A DNA stretch of 64,000 nucleotides from Leptolyngbya sp. KIOST-1 (lineage in GTDB: Bacteria > Cyanobacteriota > Cyanobacteriia > Phormidesmidales > Phormidesmidaceae): the NCBI RefSeq assembly GCF_000763385.1, contig NZ_JQFA01000004.1:1612001-1676000 (forward strand), read 5' to 3'. Both the position numbers and the translations under genes were made by a program. Below are positions 43,380-52,164 of this stretch, piece after piece (the first letter of the stretch is position 1; each line of letters starts with the position of its first letter). Under the pieces are notes generated by a model. That model ran no database searches. It saw only the letters and a program-made list of their open reading frames with translations, and was not told the DNA's origin.

Positions 43380-43814
43380 CTAGCTATCCTCTGCCCTAAC
43401 CAGCGATGGACCCTCGCTCCAGCGGTCGAGCCAGCCCGTCATCTCGGCGGGCAGGGGGCAGCGATCGCGACTGGCGACTGCAATGCACACGTGGCGGGTT
43501 TGGGCCTGGGCTGCCACGATTTCCTGGCGCTTGATCTGGTATTGGATGGCAAAGCTGCTGTCGTCGAGGCGGGTGGGGGCGAGGTGGATGGCAACGCGAT
43601 CGCCACAGTGTAGGGGCCGACGAAAATCTACACTGGCATGGACTATTGGGTAGGCAAGGGTCTCGGCCCCAAAGAACGCCCTCAGGTCAATGCCCGCCGC
43701 CGCCAGGGACGCCTCGTAGGCGCTATGGCATATCACCAGCTCATTGGCAAAATACACGACCCCAGCGCCATCGGTTTCGTGGAATCGCACCTGGTGCTCA
43801 AAGACGTAACCCAC
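43380..43814 (-). CDS. 1,4-dihydroxy-2-naphthoyl-CoA hydrolase (hotdog thioesterase)
   Basis: A 144-residue 4HBT-type hotdog enzyme. FEHQVRFHETDGAGVVYFANELVICHSAYEASLAAAGI holds the family active-site Asp/Glu region (ETDGAGVVYF), and YPIVHASVDFRRPLHCGDRVAI the second strand pair. The FHETDxAGVVYF form is the cyanobacterial DHNA-CoA hydrolase of phylloquinone biosynthesis, which supplies the electron carrier of photosystem I. It is followed after 10 bases by a 32-residue membrane protein gene. The upstream M23 peptidase gene ends 51 bases before it on the same strand. Confidence 0.88.
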   Translation of the reverse strand: MGYVFEHQVRFHETDGAGVVYFANELVICHSAYEASLAAAGIDLRAFFGAETLAYPIVHASVDFRRPLHCGDRVAIHLAPTRLDDSSFAIQYQIKRQEIVAAQAQTRHVCIAVASRDRCPLPAEMTGWLDRWSEGPSLVRAEDS

Positions 43815-43865
43815 AGCCGCTACCCCCGGCTCCCACGGGGGTAGCTTGTCCAGCCCGGCCTGTCT

Positions 43866-45359
43866 TTAGCTGGCATTGGGCTGGGCCGGTCGGAAGGGAT
43901 AGTCAGCCGGGAGGCCCACTTCGGTGTCCGCAGCTTCGTCCCCGGCCCGGCCCAGGGCCAGCAGAGGATTGTCGATCAGCTCTAGCAGGTTGGCCAGGCC
44001 GTATTCCACCACTTCGATGGGGTCTACGGCGGCCCAGCCCTCCGCGGTGAGCTGACGCAGCTCAAAGTGCAGGTGTGGTCCCGTGGAGGCACCCGTGCTG
44101 CCAACCAGACCGATTACCTCACCCTGCTCAACCCACTCCCCAGCCTTGACCGCCAGCTGAGATAGGTGGGCGTAGCGCGATTCCAGGCTGCCGTCTCCGT
44201 GCCGCAGAATAACGGTCAGACCGTAACCGCCCAAAAAGTCTGAGACTGACACCCGCCCGGACCGAGTGGCCAGAACCGGCGTGCCCATGGGGGCAGCCAG
44301 GTCGACGCCAGCATGGAACCGCCAGCTCTGATGGATGGGGTGCATGCGCCAGCCAAACAGCGAAGAGATAGAGACGGGTATCGACAGCGGAAATACATAT
44401 TCTTCATTGCCGCGCCGCAGCACATTGAGGGGGCGTAGTTTTTCGTTGAGGGCCTCACGACTGACAATCGTGGTGCTGCCCAAGCGCACCCCCTGGGAAC
44501 TGACGGCGATGGGGCCAACTCGAATTTCGCCCTGGCCGCCGCCGCCGCCCGCGGTGCTCTGGCCCGGTGCGGCGGCGGCATTGCAGGCGGCGCTGGAGCT
44601 TGGTTGCCCCCCCGCCACAGTGATCTGACAGCCGCTGCTGCGCTCTGAGAACACCACGTTGGGCGAGCCGTTGGGCCGTGCCACCGGGGCCTGGGTCGCC
44701 CCCAGGCCGTACTCGGTGGGATCGATAAAGACGCTGTTGTAGCCAGCGGGCACCGACTCATCGGCCGCGATCGCTTCGGGCACAACCGTGGTGGGCATTG
44801 CCGGGGCGGCGGGGGCGGCCGGAGCCACTGGGGCTGGGGCTGGAACCGCCGCCGGTGGCTCAGCGACAGCGTCGTTGGCCATCGTGGCAACGGCGGGCTT
44901 CAGCAAGCTCTCAGCCATCGTGGGGGCCGCAGGCGTAGCCGGAATGGTAACGGTAATAGCCGCTGGAGGAGGAGGGGGAACCGGAGAGAACATCGGCGAA
45001 CTCGCTGCGGGGGAGGATGTCACAACGGCTGACGGGGCGGGACGCTGGGGGGTAAATTCAGGTCTCGCTACCGCATGCGAAGGCAAACTTAGAGTCGTTT
45101 GGGAACTTGGCCGATGAGCACTACTGCTGCCTGGGGAAAGGTAATCAGCGGTGGTTTCAGCGGGCTTCTGGGCCGTCAGGGAAGGCTCTGACGGGGACTC
45201 AGAGGAGCCGGAGGCCTCAGCGGTTTCCGCATTGGCTAGCCCACTGGGGGCAAGTCCCATACCGCCAACCAGCATCGCTATCTGTAGCCAGGCTACCGAT
45301 GGATAGGCGGAGGAAAGTTTAAACGTTTGAATAGGCTCTAAGTTATTTTTCTTCACCAT
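43866..45359 (-). CDS. M23 family metallopeptidase
   Basis: A 497-residue envelope protein from ATG 45359 (MVKKNNLEPIQTF). A hydrophobic segment about 25-45 (AWLQIAMLVGGMGLAPSGLANAE) is a signal peptide or anchor. A long Pro/Ala/Ser-rich region runs to about 300. The LytM domain is in 330-470: SLFGWRMHPIHQSWRFHAGVDLAAPMGTPVLA (HxGxD), RYAHLSQLAVKAGEWVEQGEVIGLVGSTGASTGPHLHFELR (HLH). All zinc ligands appear present, so it may be an active peptidoglycan endopeptidase, or an EnvC-like activator. birA lies upstream with a very short gap. Confidence 0.9.
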   Translation of the reverse strand: MVKKNNLEPIQTFKLSSAYPSVAWLQIAMLVGGMGLAPSGLANAETAEASGSSESPSEPSLTAQKPAETTADYLSPGSSSAHRPSSQTTLSLPSHAVARPEFTPQRPAPSAVVTSSPAASSPMFSPVPPPPPAAITVTIPATPAAPTMAESLLKPAVATMANDAVAEPPAAVPAPAPVAPAAPAAPAMPTTVVPEAIAADESVPAGYNSVFIDPTEYGLGATQAPVARPNGSPNVVFSERSSGCQITVAGGQPSSSAACNAAAAPGQSTAGGGGGQGEIRVGPIAVSSQGVRLGSTTIVSREALNEKLRPLNVLRRGNEEYVFPLSIPVSISSLFGWRMHPIHQSWRFHAGVDLAAPMGTPVLATRSGRVSVSDFLGGYGLTVILRHGDGSLESRYAHLSQLAVKAGEWVEQGEVIGLVGSTGASTGPHLHFELRQLTAEGWAAVDPIEVVEYGLANLLELIDNPLLALGRAGDEAADTEVGLPADYPFRPAQPNAS

Positions 45360-45368
45360 AATCAACCG

Positions 45369-46196
45369 CTACGCATTGTAGCCCAAAGTTACTTCACCTG
45401 GTTCAATCTCCAGCGTCTTGTCCGCTGGTACGTTCTCGTGTAAGGGCTTTAGCCGTACCCGTAGATTTCCCGACAAGGCTACGCCCACAACCTCCGTCGC
45501 CCGCCCCCCAACGGTGAGCCCCTGCCCGAGGTTGGCCAGGCAGGCATGGTAGTCGACCAGGAAGGCATCGTCGCCCTGGCTTTGCCAGTGGAGATACCCC
45601 TGCATGAGGCCGTAGAGGGCGATCGCGGCCAGGTTCTCCAAGGTATTCAGGACAGCGGGGCTCGATTCCGGCTGAATTAGCTGCTGAACAGAAATACCCG
45701 TAGCCGGCACCGGGTTAAAGCCGTTCAGCCCCAGCCCCACCACCACCGTTTGCACCCGGCCGTTTTCCAGATGGGTTTCGGCCAGCACGCCCCCCAGCTT
45801 TTTGCCCTTGGCGACCAGGTCGTTGGGCCACTTGACCTGGACCGGCAGCCCCAGGTTGGCCAGACTGGTTGCCACTCCCCAGGTGCTGGCCAGGGTGAGG
45901 TAGGGGCTGCGGCACGCAGGCAGGTCGGGCTTCAGCCCCAGGGACAGATACAGCCCCCCCAGACTGGACTCCCACTGCCGCCCCCACTGCCCTCGCCCCG
46001 CCTGCTGGGTGGCTGCCACCAGCACCGTACCGGCGGGGGCCCCCGCCGCCATCATGTCGGCCAGGGCTCGGTTGGTGGAGTCAATTTGCTCAACCCAGTG
46101 GAGGCAAAACCGCGGCCGCAATGCCCGATAGCGGGGCATGATTCCCAGGGTTTCTGGAGGCTGCGCAACCGCCTGGCGGAGTCGTTCTAGAGTCAC
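45369..46196 (-). CDS. birA: Biotin--[acetyl-CoA-carboxylase] ligase
   Basis: A 275-residue monofunctional ligase starting at GTG. It has no N-terminal helix-turn-helix. The catalytic core shows VEQIDSTNRALADMM, TQQAGRGQWGRQWESSLGGLYLSLGLKP (the GRGxxGR biotinyl-AMP loop), and VKWPNDLVAKGKKLGGVLAETHLENGRVQTVVVGLGLN (lysine and loop of the KWPND motif). It charges the biotin carrier protein of acetyl-CoA carboxylase. Overlap spacing with the downstream M23 gene is about 9 bases, so they form one operon. Confidence 0.93.
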   Translation of the reverse strand: MTLERLRQAVAQPPETLGIMPRYRALRPRFCLHWVEQIDSTNRALADMMAAGAPAGTVLVAATQQAGRGQWGRQWESSLGGLYLSLGLKPDLPACRSPYLTLASTWGVATSLANLGLPVQVKWPNDLVAKGKKLGGVLAETHLENGRVQTVVVGLGLNGFNPVPATGISVQQLIQPESSPAVLNTLENLAAIALYGLMQGYLHWQSQGDDAFLVDYHACLANLGQGLTVGGRATEVVGVALSGNLRVRLKPLHENVPADKTLEIEPGEVTLGYNA

Positions 46197-46240
46197 CTAT
46201 AGCTAGTCCTGGAGTTTATATAAATAAGCGAAATCCAAAC

Positions 46241-46282
46241 CCAGCGGGAGAACTTTGCCAAGGGAAAACTCCCTCGCTGGGG
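46241..46282. other. Inverted repeat in the birA-pgeF divergent promoter region
   Basis: CCAGCGGGAG pairs with CTCCCTCGCTGG (one bulged T) around a 19-base loop. It lies between the divergent birA and pgeF genes and could be an operator or an RNA hairpin in a leader. Confidence 0.4.
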
Positions 46283-46490
46283 CTGGCATAGACATCAAAA
46301 TAAGTGGTTGTTGATACCGACCACGCTACCACCCTAAAAACGCTTAGGGGCATTGCTGGCCGACCCCAAAATAGAACTTGATAAACCAGCGCTGAAACTT
46401 AATCGCTTCTCTACATTGGCGATCGCGATTGGCGGCGGGCGGCGATCGCTGTAGCATCGTACAGGGATCACCACCAACCCAGGGGGCAGT

Positions 46491-47291
46491 ATGGCGGATT
46501 GGCACTGGCAAACCTGGCAGGGAGAAGAGTTTCTGACCTGTGACCTGCTGGGCGATTGGTCCCACGGATTTTTTACTCGACAGTTTTGGCCCCAGGCCCC
46601 AGAGACCCTGACCGCGGCGCTGGCGGTCGATGCGGCGGTACAGCGGGTGAAGCAGGTACACGGCAATCGCGTGCTCACCCCCGCCGACCTCCCCAACCCG
46701 GCGACCACCGAATCGGCCTCCCCCAGGGCAGAAGCCGATGGGCTGCTGAGCGATCGCCCCCGCCAGGCCCTCTGGGTCTGCTCGGCGGACTGTAGCCCGG
46801 TGCTGATTGGCGATCGCGCCACCGGGCAGGTGGCGGCGGTCCACGCGGGCTGGCGCGGCACGGCCCAGGCCATTGTGCCCGTGGCGGTGGGCAGGCTCCA
46901 GGCCCAGGGCAGCCGCCCGGAGGACCTGGTCGTGGCGATTGGCCCAGCGATCGCCGGAGCGGTTTATCAGGTGTCTGTGGATGTGGCCGCCGCCGTGGGT
47001 CGTACCCTGGTGCCGGAGACCGGGGCAGAGGCGGCGGACGAAGCGGTGGTGGCAGAGCTCCTCACTCGGCATGAGTCGCCGCTGCTGGCCGACTCTGCTC
47101 CTGGCAAGGTGCGCCTGGATGTGCGACAGGCCAATGCCCTACAGCTAGAGCACCTGGGCTTGGGCAAAGCTCAGGTGGCGATTGCCCCCCACTGTACGTT
47201 TCAAGACCCCAATCGCTTCTTTTCCTACCGCCGCACCGGTGAAAAGCAGGTGCAGTGGTCGGGCATTGTCAGTCGGGATATAGGCGATTGA
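46491..47291 (+). CDS. pgeF: Peptidoglycan editing factor (multicopper polyphenol oxidase/laccase-like fold)
   Basis: A 266-residue protein. Residue blocks HGFFTRQFWPQ, VKQVHGNRVL (zinc His), ADGLLSDRPRQALWVCSADCSPVLIGD (Cys ligand), AAVHAGWRGTAQAIV (HAGWRG, His ligand) and FFSYRRTGEKQVQWSGIV are all signatures of the YfiH/PgeF family. Members hydrolyse L-Ser wrongly incorporated in muropeptides, or act as purine nucleoside enzymes. Both activities are reported for the family; I cannot choose between them. The gene ends 2 bases from the convergent gene at 47294. Confidence 0.92.
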   Translation: MADWHWQTWQGEEFLTCDLLGDWSHGFFTRQFWPQAPETLTAALAVDAAVQRVKQVHGNRVLTPADLPNPATTESASPRAEADGLLSDRPRQALWVCSADCSPVLIGDRATGQVAAVHAGWRGTAQAIVPVAVGRLQAQGSRPEDLVVAIGPAIAGAVYQVSVDVAAAVGRTLVPETGAEAADEAVVAELLTRHESPLLADSAPGKVRLDVRQANALQLEHLGLGKAQVAIAPHCTFQDPNRFFSYRRTGEKQVQWSGIVSRDIGD

Positions 47292-47293
47292 GG

Positions 47294-48985
47294 TCAGGGT
47301 AGCCAGGTGGCTTGAAGCCCGCTGAAGGGAAAGGTCTCCGGGTCGATGACGGTCGGCAGCGCGATCGCATTCTCCTGCTCATCCTCCAGGGCCGTGACGT
47401 CGGCCGCCTCCGGCCCAGGGGACGAGCCCTCCGCTGTCTCAGGTCGGTCAGCGCCAGCCTTCAGGGAGGCATCGCTGACGGGGGCCGGGTCAATCAGCGG
47501 CAGGTTCCAGATCCTGGGGGCCTGGGCCGAGTCCAGGGCGCTGGACTCATGCTGGAGATCCAGCAGCAGCGATCGCCCGTCGGGGGCCACGCTGAGGTGA
47601 ATGCGCTGGCGCAGGGGCAGGCGCAGCAGGGGGCTGACCTCACCGTCGGTCAGGGCAACGGCCAGCAGCAGAGGCTGCTCCACGAAAGCATCGATGGCCT
47701 CCAGAGAACCGCTGTCCGCCGGGGCATCGACCAGTTCACTGGCCAGCACGTAGAGCACGGGCCGAGTGGGGTCAAACTGGGCATCTAAAATCGATCCGCT
47801 GACCTGTAATAGCTCCTCTTCACGCCCCTGGTTGGTGACTAAGAACAGCGACTCGGTGAAGCGCTTTTCGGGGTCATCTTGGTTGAAGTTGATCATGGCC
47901 GCCGCTGAACCATTGGCGGCCAGATCCAGCACTCGGCCATAGTTGGGCAAAAAGTCGAGGGGTTGGCGGGGGCCGCTGGTGGGCTCCCCGCCCAGGTCGA
48001 TGATGGCGGTTCCCTGCCCCTGCAGCAGCAGGAGCGACTGGCTATCGGGGGCAATTAAGAAGTCGCCACCGGGCTCGGTTTCTATTGGCGTGGGCGGTGC
48101 TCCGTCCCGCAGGATCCAGGGGCCAAAGTCGGCCGGGTTTTGCTGGTTAACCCGCTGCACCACGATGGTTGTACCGTCGGGGGACAGGTCAAACTTGAGG
48201 TTTTGATAGTCGCGGTTGTCGAGGACCAGGGTGGTTTCCCCGGAAACGGGCGGTGCCCCCTGGGGCATGAATCGCCGCCAGAAGGGAGGGGGATCGGCCA
48301 TGAAATCGACTGGGGGGCGAGGGGCAATCCCGGTAGTTACGGTGTACAGCTGCTGGTTGAGTAAGCCGCCTTCCTGGCGGGCGTCACTGGCCGAGAACAG
48401 CACCCGGTCCCCTAGCGGGTAGGGCTTGAAGGCCAGCACCGAGAGATGCCTGGGGGTGAGAATCGTGCGCTCCTGGCGGGCCAGGTCGGCCAGCACCAGA
48501 CGATTGGCTTCGTCGCCCTCGGTGCCAATGTACAGAAAGGCCCGCCGGCGAGTTTGAAACTGCGCCTGGAAGGGTTCGAACCGACTGGGGCGGCCGCTGC
48601 GGACAGCGTAGCGATCGCGGGCGCCATCCAGGCTGAGGGTAAAGGATTCGCCGTAGGGTGGTGGGTTGGTCAGGGTGTAGGCCATCCGTCGGCCCGCCCA
48701 GCTCACCTTGCCCGGCAGGGGCGGATCCATGGTCAGGTTTTGCTCCACGCTGGCCACGTCCATTGGGCGGCTAAAGGTGATCAAAAAGGCCCGGTCTTCG
48801 GCCCCCACCTGACGGTCCTGCCAGGTGAATTCGCGCACCCGCGCCGTGGCATGGTCGCCCGAGAGAATGAGCAGCCCCAGCACCACCGCCAGGGAGGCCA
48901 TAGCGATGAGGGCCAGGCGATCCAGCGGTTGGTTGAACCGTTGCGAACGGGAGCGGCGGGAGCGGGAGGATTGTCTGCGGGCCAT
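47294..48985 (-). CDS. Membrane-anchored beta-propeller-like protein, function unknown
   Basis: A 563-residue protein. The first 22 residues are very basic and Ser/Arg-rich, followed by one transmembrane helix (LALIAMASLAVVLGLLIL, about 25-42). Residues about 50-130 look like an Ig-like or SbsA-type beta domain (FLITFSRPMDVASVEQNLTMDPPLPGKVSWAGRRMAYTL). From about 150 on, repeated blade-like strands with TolB/DPP-style text (LAFKPYPLGDRVLFSA, LSPDGTTIVVQR, LSVAPDGRSLLLDLQ) suggest a seven- or eight-bladed propeller. It is the last gene of a three-gene minus-strand operon, 2 bases after a TIGR03943 gene, and shares the role of that metal-linked pair only by inference. Confidence 0.7.
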   Translation of the reverse strand: MARRQSSRSRRSRSQRFNQPLDRLALIAMASLAVVLGLLILSGDHATARVREFTWQDRQVGAEDRAFLITFSRPMDVASVEQNLTMDPPLPGKVSWAGRRMAYTLTNPPPYGESFTLSLDGARDRYAVRSGRPSRFEPFQAQFQTRRRAFLYIGTEGDEANRLVLADLARQERTILTPRHLSVLAFKPYPLGDRVLFSASDARQEGGLLNQQLYTVTTGIAPRPPVDFMADPPPFWRRFMPQGAPPVSGETTLVLDNRDYQNLKFDLSPDGTTIVVQRVNQQNPADFGPWILRDGAPPTPIETEPGGDFLIAPDSQSLLLLQGQGTAIIDLGGEPTSGPRQPLDFLPNYGRVLDLAANGSAAAMINFNQDDPEKRFTESLFLVTNQGREEELLQVSGSILDAQFDPTRPVLYVLASELVDAPADSGSLEAIDAFVEQPLLLAVALTDGEVSPLLRLPLRQRIHLSVAPDGRSLLLDLQHESSALDSAQAPRIWNLPLIDPAPVSDASLKAGADRPETAEGSSPGPEAADVTALEDEQENAIALPTVIDPETFPFSGLQATWLP

Positions 48986-48987
48986 AG

Positions 48988-49803
48988 CTAGTATTCGTAG
49001 GGAGTGCGAGGCTCAGGAATTTCGGTCAGGCTGGCCGAGCCAATGGCGAGCTGGCGCTTGCCGTCCAGGGTGGTGGTCTGCATGGTGCCCTTGACCTCCA
49101 GCCAGGTGTCGGGATCCGGGCGAGCGGTGCCCGGCGGCAGCTCCACCGGCAGCCCCACCGGGTAGGCGTCGGCGGCACAGCAGGTGAGCACAAACCGCGA
49201 AATCATGAAGTAGTTTTCGGGCCAGCCGGGAATGTGGGTGACAAACCCGCTCACCAGCGCCCCCTGGCCGGTGTAGGCCGTGGGTTCAGGGTACACGTTG
49301 AGGGTGCGCACCCAGTCGACGATGGTGCGATCTTCGGTGTCGCCGCCCAGGGAAAATCGCTGGGGCCGCGATCGCGTCTGGCCCAGCACATCGGTGATGC
49401 CCCGCTGAAAAGCAGTCTCGCTGGTGAAGGGGCGGGGGGTATAGATCAGCCCAAACACGGCAATGGCGATCAGCAGCGCCGTGCTGATCTGGCGCGGCAG
49501 CAGGGCGATGTGCTCCTGGCTGCGGGGGGCCAGGCCCCGGCGCTGGCGGTAGCTGACCCCCACCTGCACCAGGCGGGCCACCCCCATGGCCGACAGCAGC
49601 ACCATGGCCAGGTGGGCCAGCCACATGTAGTCGGGGTGCAGCAGCAGGTACAGCTTGCCGGTCACCGTAAACCGCAGCAGCATGACTCCCCACAGCAGCA
49701 GCATGGTGGCATCAATCAGAGCCTGCCAGGGCACCGCTCGCCGGCGGGAGGGGCGACGAGAGCCGTTGGCCTGGGGACCGTTCGCCTGGGGAATAGAGGT
49801 CAT
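48988..49803 (-). CDS. TIGR03943 family membrane protein
   Basis: A 271-residue protein with about four N-terminal membrane segments (LIDATMLLLWGVMLLRF, LAHLAMVLLSAMGVARLVQVG, TALLIAIAVFGLIYT) and an extracytoplasmic domain. FMISRFVLTCCAADAYPVGLPVEL with adjacent Cys-Cys is the family signature. The family is nearly always encoded next to a DUF318/UPF0718 permease, as here. The pair is often under metal (Zur or Co/Zn) control in other bacteria, but no obvious Zur box is seen here. Gap to the permease gene: 92 bases. Confidence 0.88.
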   Translation of the reverse strand: MTSIPQANGPQANGSRRPSRRRAVPWQALIDATMLLLWGVMLLRFTVTGKLYLLLHPDYMWLAHLAMVLLSAMGVARLVQVGVSYRQRRGLAPRSQEHIALLPRQISTALLIAIAVFGLIYTPRPFTSETAFQRGITDVLGQTRSRPQRFSLGGDTEDRTIVDWVRTLNVYPEPTAYTGQGALVSGFVTHIPGWPENYFMISRFVLTCCAADAYPVGLPVELPPGTARPDPDTWLEVKGTMQTTTLDGKRQLAIGSASLTEIPEPRTPYEY

Positions 49804-49895
49804 AGTCGATTACAGTTACATCGTCTCAACGTCTTGACTCAGCCTGGGGTGCTGGCTCCATGGCCAGGGTGATTTGCCGTCAGGGCAAAGTGGGG

Positions 49896-50912
49896 CTAGC
49901 CCGTGTAAAGGTTCATCACCAGGGTCAGCAAAAACGTCAGCTGCGCCGCCAGCACAAACAAATAGATAATGGCACGGCCCTTAAAAACCGTCAGCAGCAG
50001 GCTGATGTTTTTGAGGTCGATCATGGGGCCAAACACCAAAAAGGCCAGCAGCGCGCCGCTGGTGAAGGTGGAGGCAAAGGATAGAGCAAAAAACGAGTCC
50101 ACCGTAGAGCAGATCGACACCACCCAGGCCAGCACCATCATCGCCACGATGGAGGTGACCGGGCCCTGTCCCAGGCTCAAAATGATCTCCCGCGGCACGG
50201 CCACCTGCACGAAGGCGGCGATCGCGCTACCGATCACCAGCACGGCGCCCAACTCCCGCAGCTCCAGCACCATGTTGTCAACCATCATCCGCAGTCGGTC
50301 CACCAGCGGCGGGGCGGCCGCCACCTGGGCCAGCACCTGGGCCGGGGGGGCATCGAGCTGCAGCACCTGTCCCGGCGACTGCATCAAAAAGGTGCCCGAC
50401 TTGAGCAGCGGTGACACCTCGGGAGCCGCCACCGTCTCGACGGCAGGCTCCGGGCCCATGGCGCGGGTCAGGTTGTCCTGCAGAAAAGGCCGCACATCGG
50501 CCTGGGTGCTGAAGATCAAGGCGATGGTCACCGCCACAATCAGGGTGAAAATCACCCGCAAAAACACGATTTCGGGCTGGTCGCGGAAGGCAATCCAGGT
50601 GGCCCAAAACACGATCGGGTTCACCGTGGGCGCGGCCAGCAGATACCCAATCGCGACCGCCGTGGGGGCCCCCTTGGTGAGCAGCCGTCGGGCTACCGGA
50701 ATGTTGCCGCACTCGCACACCGGAAACATAAAGCCAATCAAGCCACCTGCCAAAGCCGCCAGGACTGGGTTTTTGGGCATCATCGCCAGCAGCTTTTGCT
50801 CATCGACAAACAGCAGCAGCACGCTGGAAAAAATCACCCCCAGCAGCAGAAAGGGCATGGCTTCGACCAGCAGGCTAAAAAATAGCGTGATGCCGTTGTT
50901 GAGTTGGGTCAT
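49896..50912 (-). CDS. Permease, PF03773 (DUF318/UPF0718) family
   Basis: A 338-residue protein from ATG 50912 (MTQLNNGITLFFSLL). About eight membrane helices are visible. The family motif GGLIGFMFPVCECGNIPVARRLLTKGAPTAVAIGYLLAAPTVNPIV includes the conserved CECG and APTxNP. A second related block late in the protein (MMVLAWVVSICSTVDSFFALSFAST) is the inverted counterpart. The family transports unknown substrates, possibly metals. A central 80-residue hydrophilic loop is Pro/Ala-rich. First gene of the operon with TIGR03943 and the propeller gene. Confidence 0.9.
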   Translation of the reverse strand: MTQLNNGITLFFSLLVEAMPFLLLGVIFSSVLLLFVDEQKLLAMMPKNPVLAALAGGLIGFMFPVCECGNIPVARRLLTKGAPTAVAIGYLLAAPTVNPIVFWATWIAFRDQPEIVFLRVIFTLIVAVTIALIFSTQADVRPFLQDNLTRAMGPEPAVETVAAPEVSPLLKSGTFLMQSPGQVLQLDAPPAQVLAQVAAAPPLVDRLRMMVDNMVLELRELGAVLVIGSAIAAFVQVAVPREIILSLGQGPVTSIVAMMVLAWVVSICSTVDSFFALSFASTFTSGALLAFLVFGPMIDLKNISLLLTVFKGRAIIYLFVLAAQLTFLLTLVMNLYTG

Positions 50913-51071
50913 AGAACCAGCTACGGTGCAGGGAAGCAGCCTCGGTGGGTAAATCCCTCCAGGCCGAAGCACATTTTAACGGATCTCATTGCCTCCTGAC
51001 TGTCGTCCGGGATCACTCCAAGCCGGGCGATCCCCGAATTTGGTCAGCCAGAACCGCAGGAGACGGCGGTA

Positions 51072-51941
51072 CTACAGGAAAGCGATCGCCATCTGAACCG
51101 TAGTTTCCAGGCTCTGCTGGGGGTCAATGATGGACAAGTTTTCGCCCGTGTTCAGGGCATTGCGAGGGGCCGTCCAGGGTTCCAGGCAGTAGTAGTCTTT
51201 GCCCTGCACGGTCCAGAACACCAGCTTGGTGTAGTCGGCGCTCCAGGAGAGGGTGAGCTGTCGCCCCAGGTTGCGATCGGTGACCGTGGCGGTCGTCGCC
51301 GTCAGCCCTTGAAAGGCCAGATCGATCTCGGCCTGGTCGAAGTCGAATTGGCCATCAAAGCGCTCTACCCCGCCAGTCAGGTGGTTGCGAAACTCCGTTG
51401 AGGGAATCTCAAACGTCAGCTGAGATTTATCTTTGACTAGAAAATAAGGGTGCAGTCCGGTGGAAAAGGGCATCGACTGGGTCGACAGGTTGGTGAACCG
51501 CTGCTGTAGCTCCAGGCTGTGGCCCCGCAGCCGTAAGGTAAACGCCAGCCTGAACTCAAAGGGGTACTGGGCCAGGGTGGTCTCGCTGCTGGTCAGTTCC
51601 AGGGTGAGGCTGGCGGCCTCGGTGACGTCCTGGTGGGTGACCCGCCAGGGCAGATCGCGGGCAAAGCCGTGCTGCTTGAGGCTGTAGGTGCGATCGCCCA
51701 GGCGGTACTGGTGGTCGGGCAGGTTGCCGCAGATCGGGAACAGGATGGGAATCCCGCCCCGCACTGAGAGTTCGGGGTTGGCAAAGCGATCGCGATCAAA
51801 ATAAAAAATATCCTGGCCCCCTATCTGCCAGCGGGTGGCCAAACCGCCGCGATCGGGCACCAGCTCCAGGCGGGCGTCGGCGTCGGTATCCGTCAGCAGG
51901 TAGGTGGACGGGGAATCTGCGTTTAGGGCAACGGCAAACAC
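51072..51941 (-). CDS. Aldose 1-epimerase / galactose mutarotase-like protein
   Basis: A 289-residue beta-sandwich enzyme from a GTG start. PDRGGLATRWQIGGQDIFYFD, GGIPILFPICGNLPD, KQHGFARDLPW (catalytic His), STGLHPYFLV (second His) and LEPWTAPRNALNTGENL are typical of the D-hexose-6-phosphate epimerase / YeaD-like branch, which interconverts sugar anomers. The late LVFWTVQGKDYYCLEPW is conserved in cyanobacterial members. Transcribed alone. Confidence 0.88.
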   Translation of the reverse strand: MFAVALNADSPSTYLLTDTDADARLELVPDRGGLATRWQIGGQDIFYFDRDRFANPELSVRGGIPILFPICGNLPDHQYRLGDRTYSLKQHGFARDLPWRVTHQDVTEAASLTLELTSSETTLAQYPFEFRLAFTLRLRGHSLELQQRFTNLSTQSMPFSTGLHPYFLVKDKSQLTFEIPSTEFRNHLTGGVERFDGQFDFDQAEIDLAFQGLTATTATVTDRNLGRQLTLSWSADYTKLVFWTVQGKDYYCLEPWTAPRNALNTGENLSIIDPQQSLETTVQMAIAFL

Positions 51942-52072
51942 AAAGGCACCTCAGCGGCAGTATGCCTAGACGTTACCACGAGCCCCGTTCGCCCAGGACG
52001 GTTTGAGGCAGCGGGTTTCCGGCATCAGGGCAAAAGGGCATTGGGCATTAGGGAGTTTAGGCATGAATTGGT

Positions 52073-52097
52073 TAGGGCAAACGGCCGTTTGCCCCTA
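52073..52097. repeat. GGGCAAACGG palindromic repeat, copy 2 (perfect)
   Basis: The 20-base core GGGCAAACGGCCGTTTGCCC (52075-52094) is a perfect palindrome, framed by TA and CTA. It lies in the gap upstream of the aldose epimerase gene. It starts TAGGGCAAACG, the same 11 bases as the ISAs1 inverted repeat at 14898. Confidence 0.85.
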
Positions 52098-52164
52098 GGG
52101 GAGCGGTTGAATCTTTGCTGCATAGCCCTGTTCAGCAGTGCCGCTCTCTATCTCAGGCGGTGGG

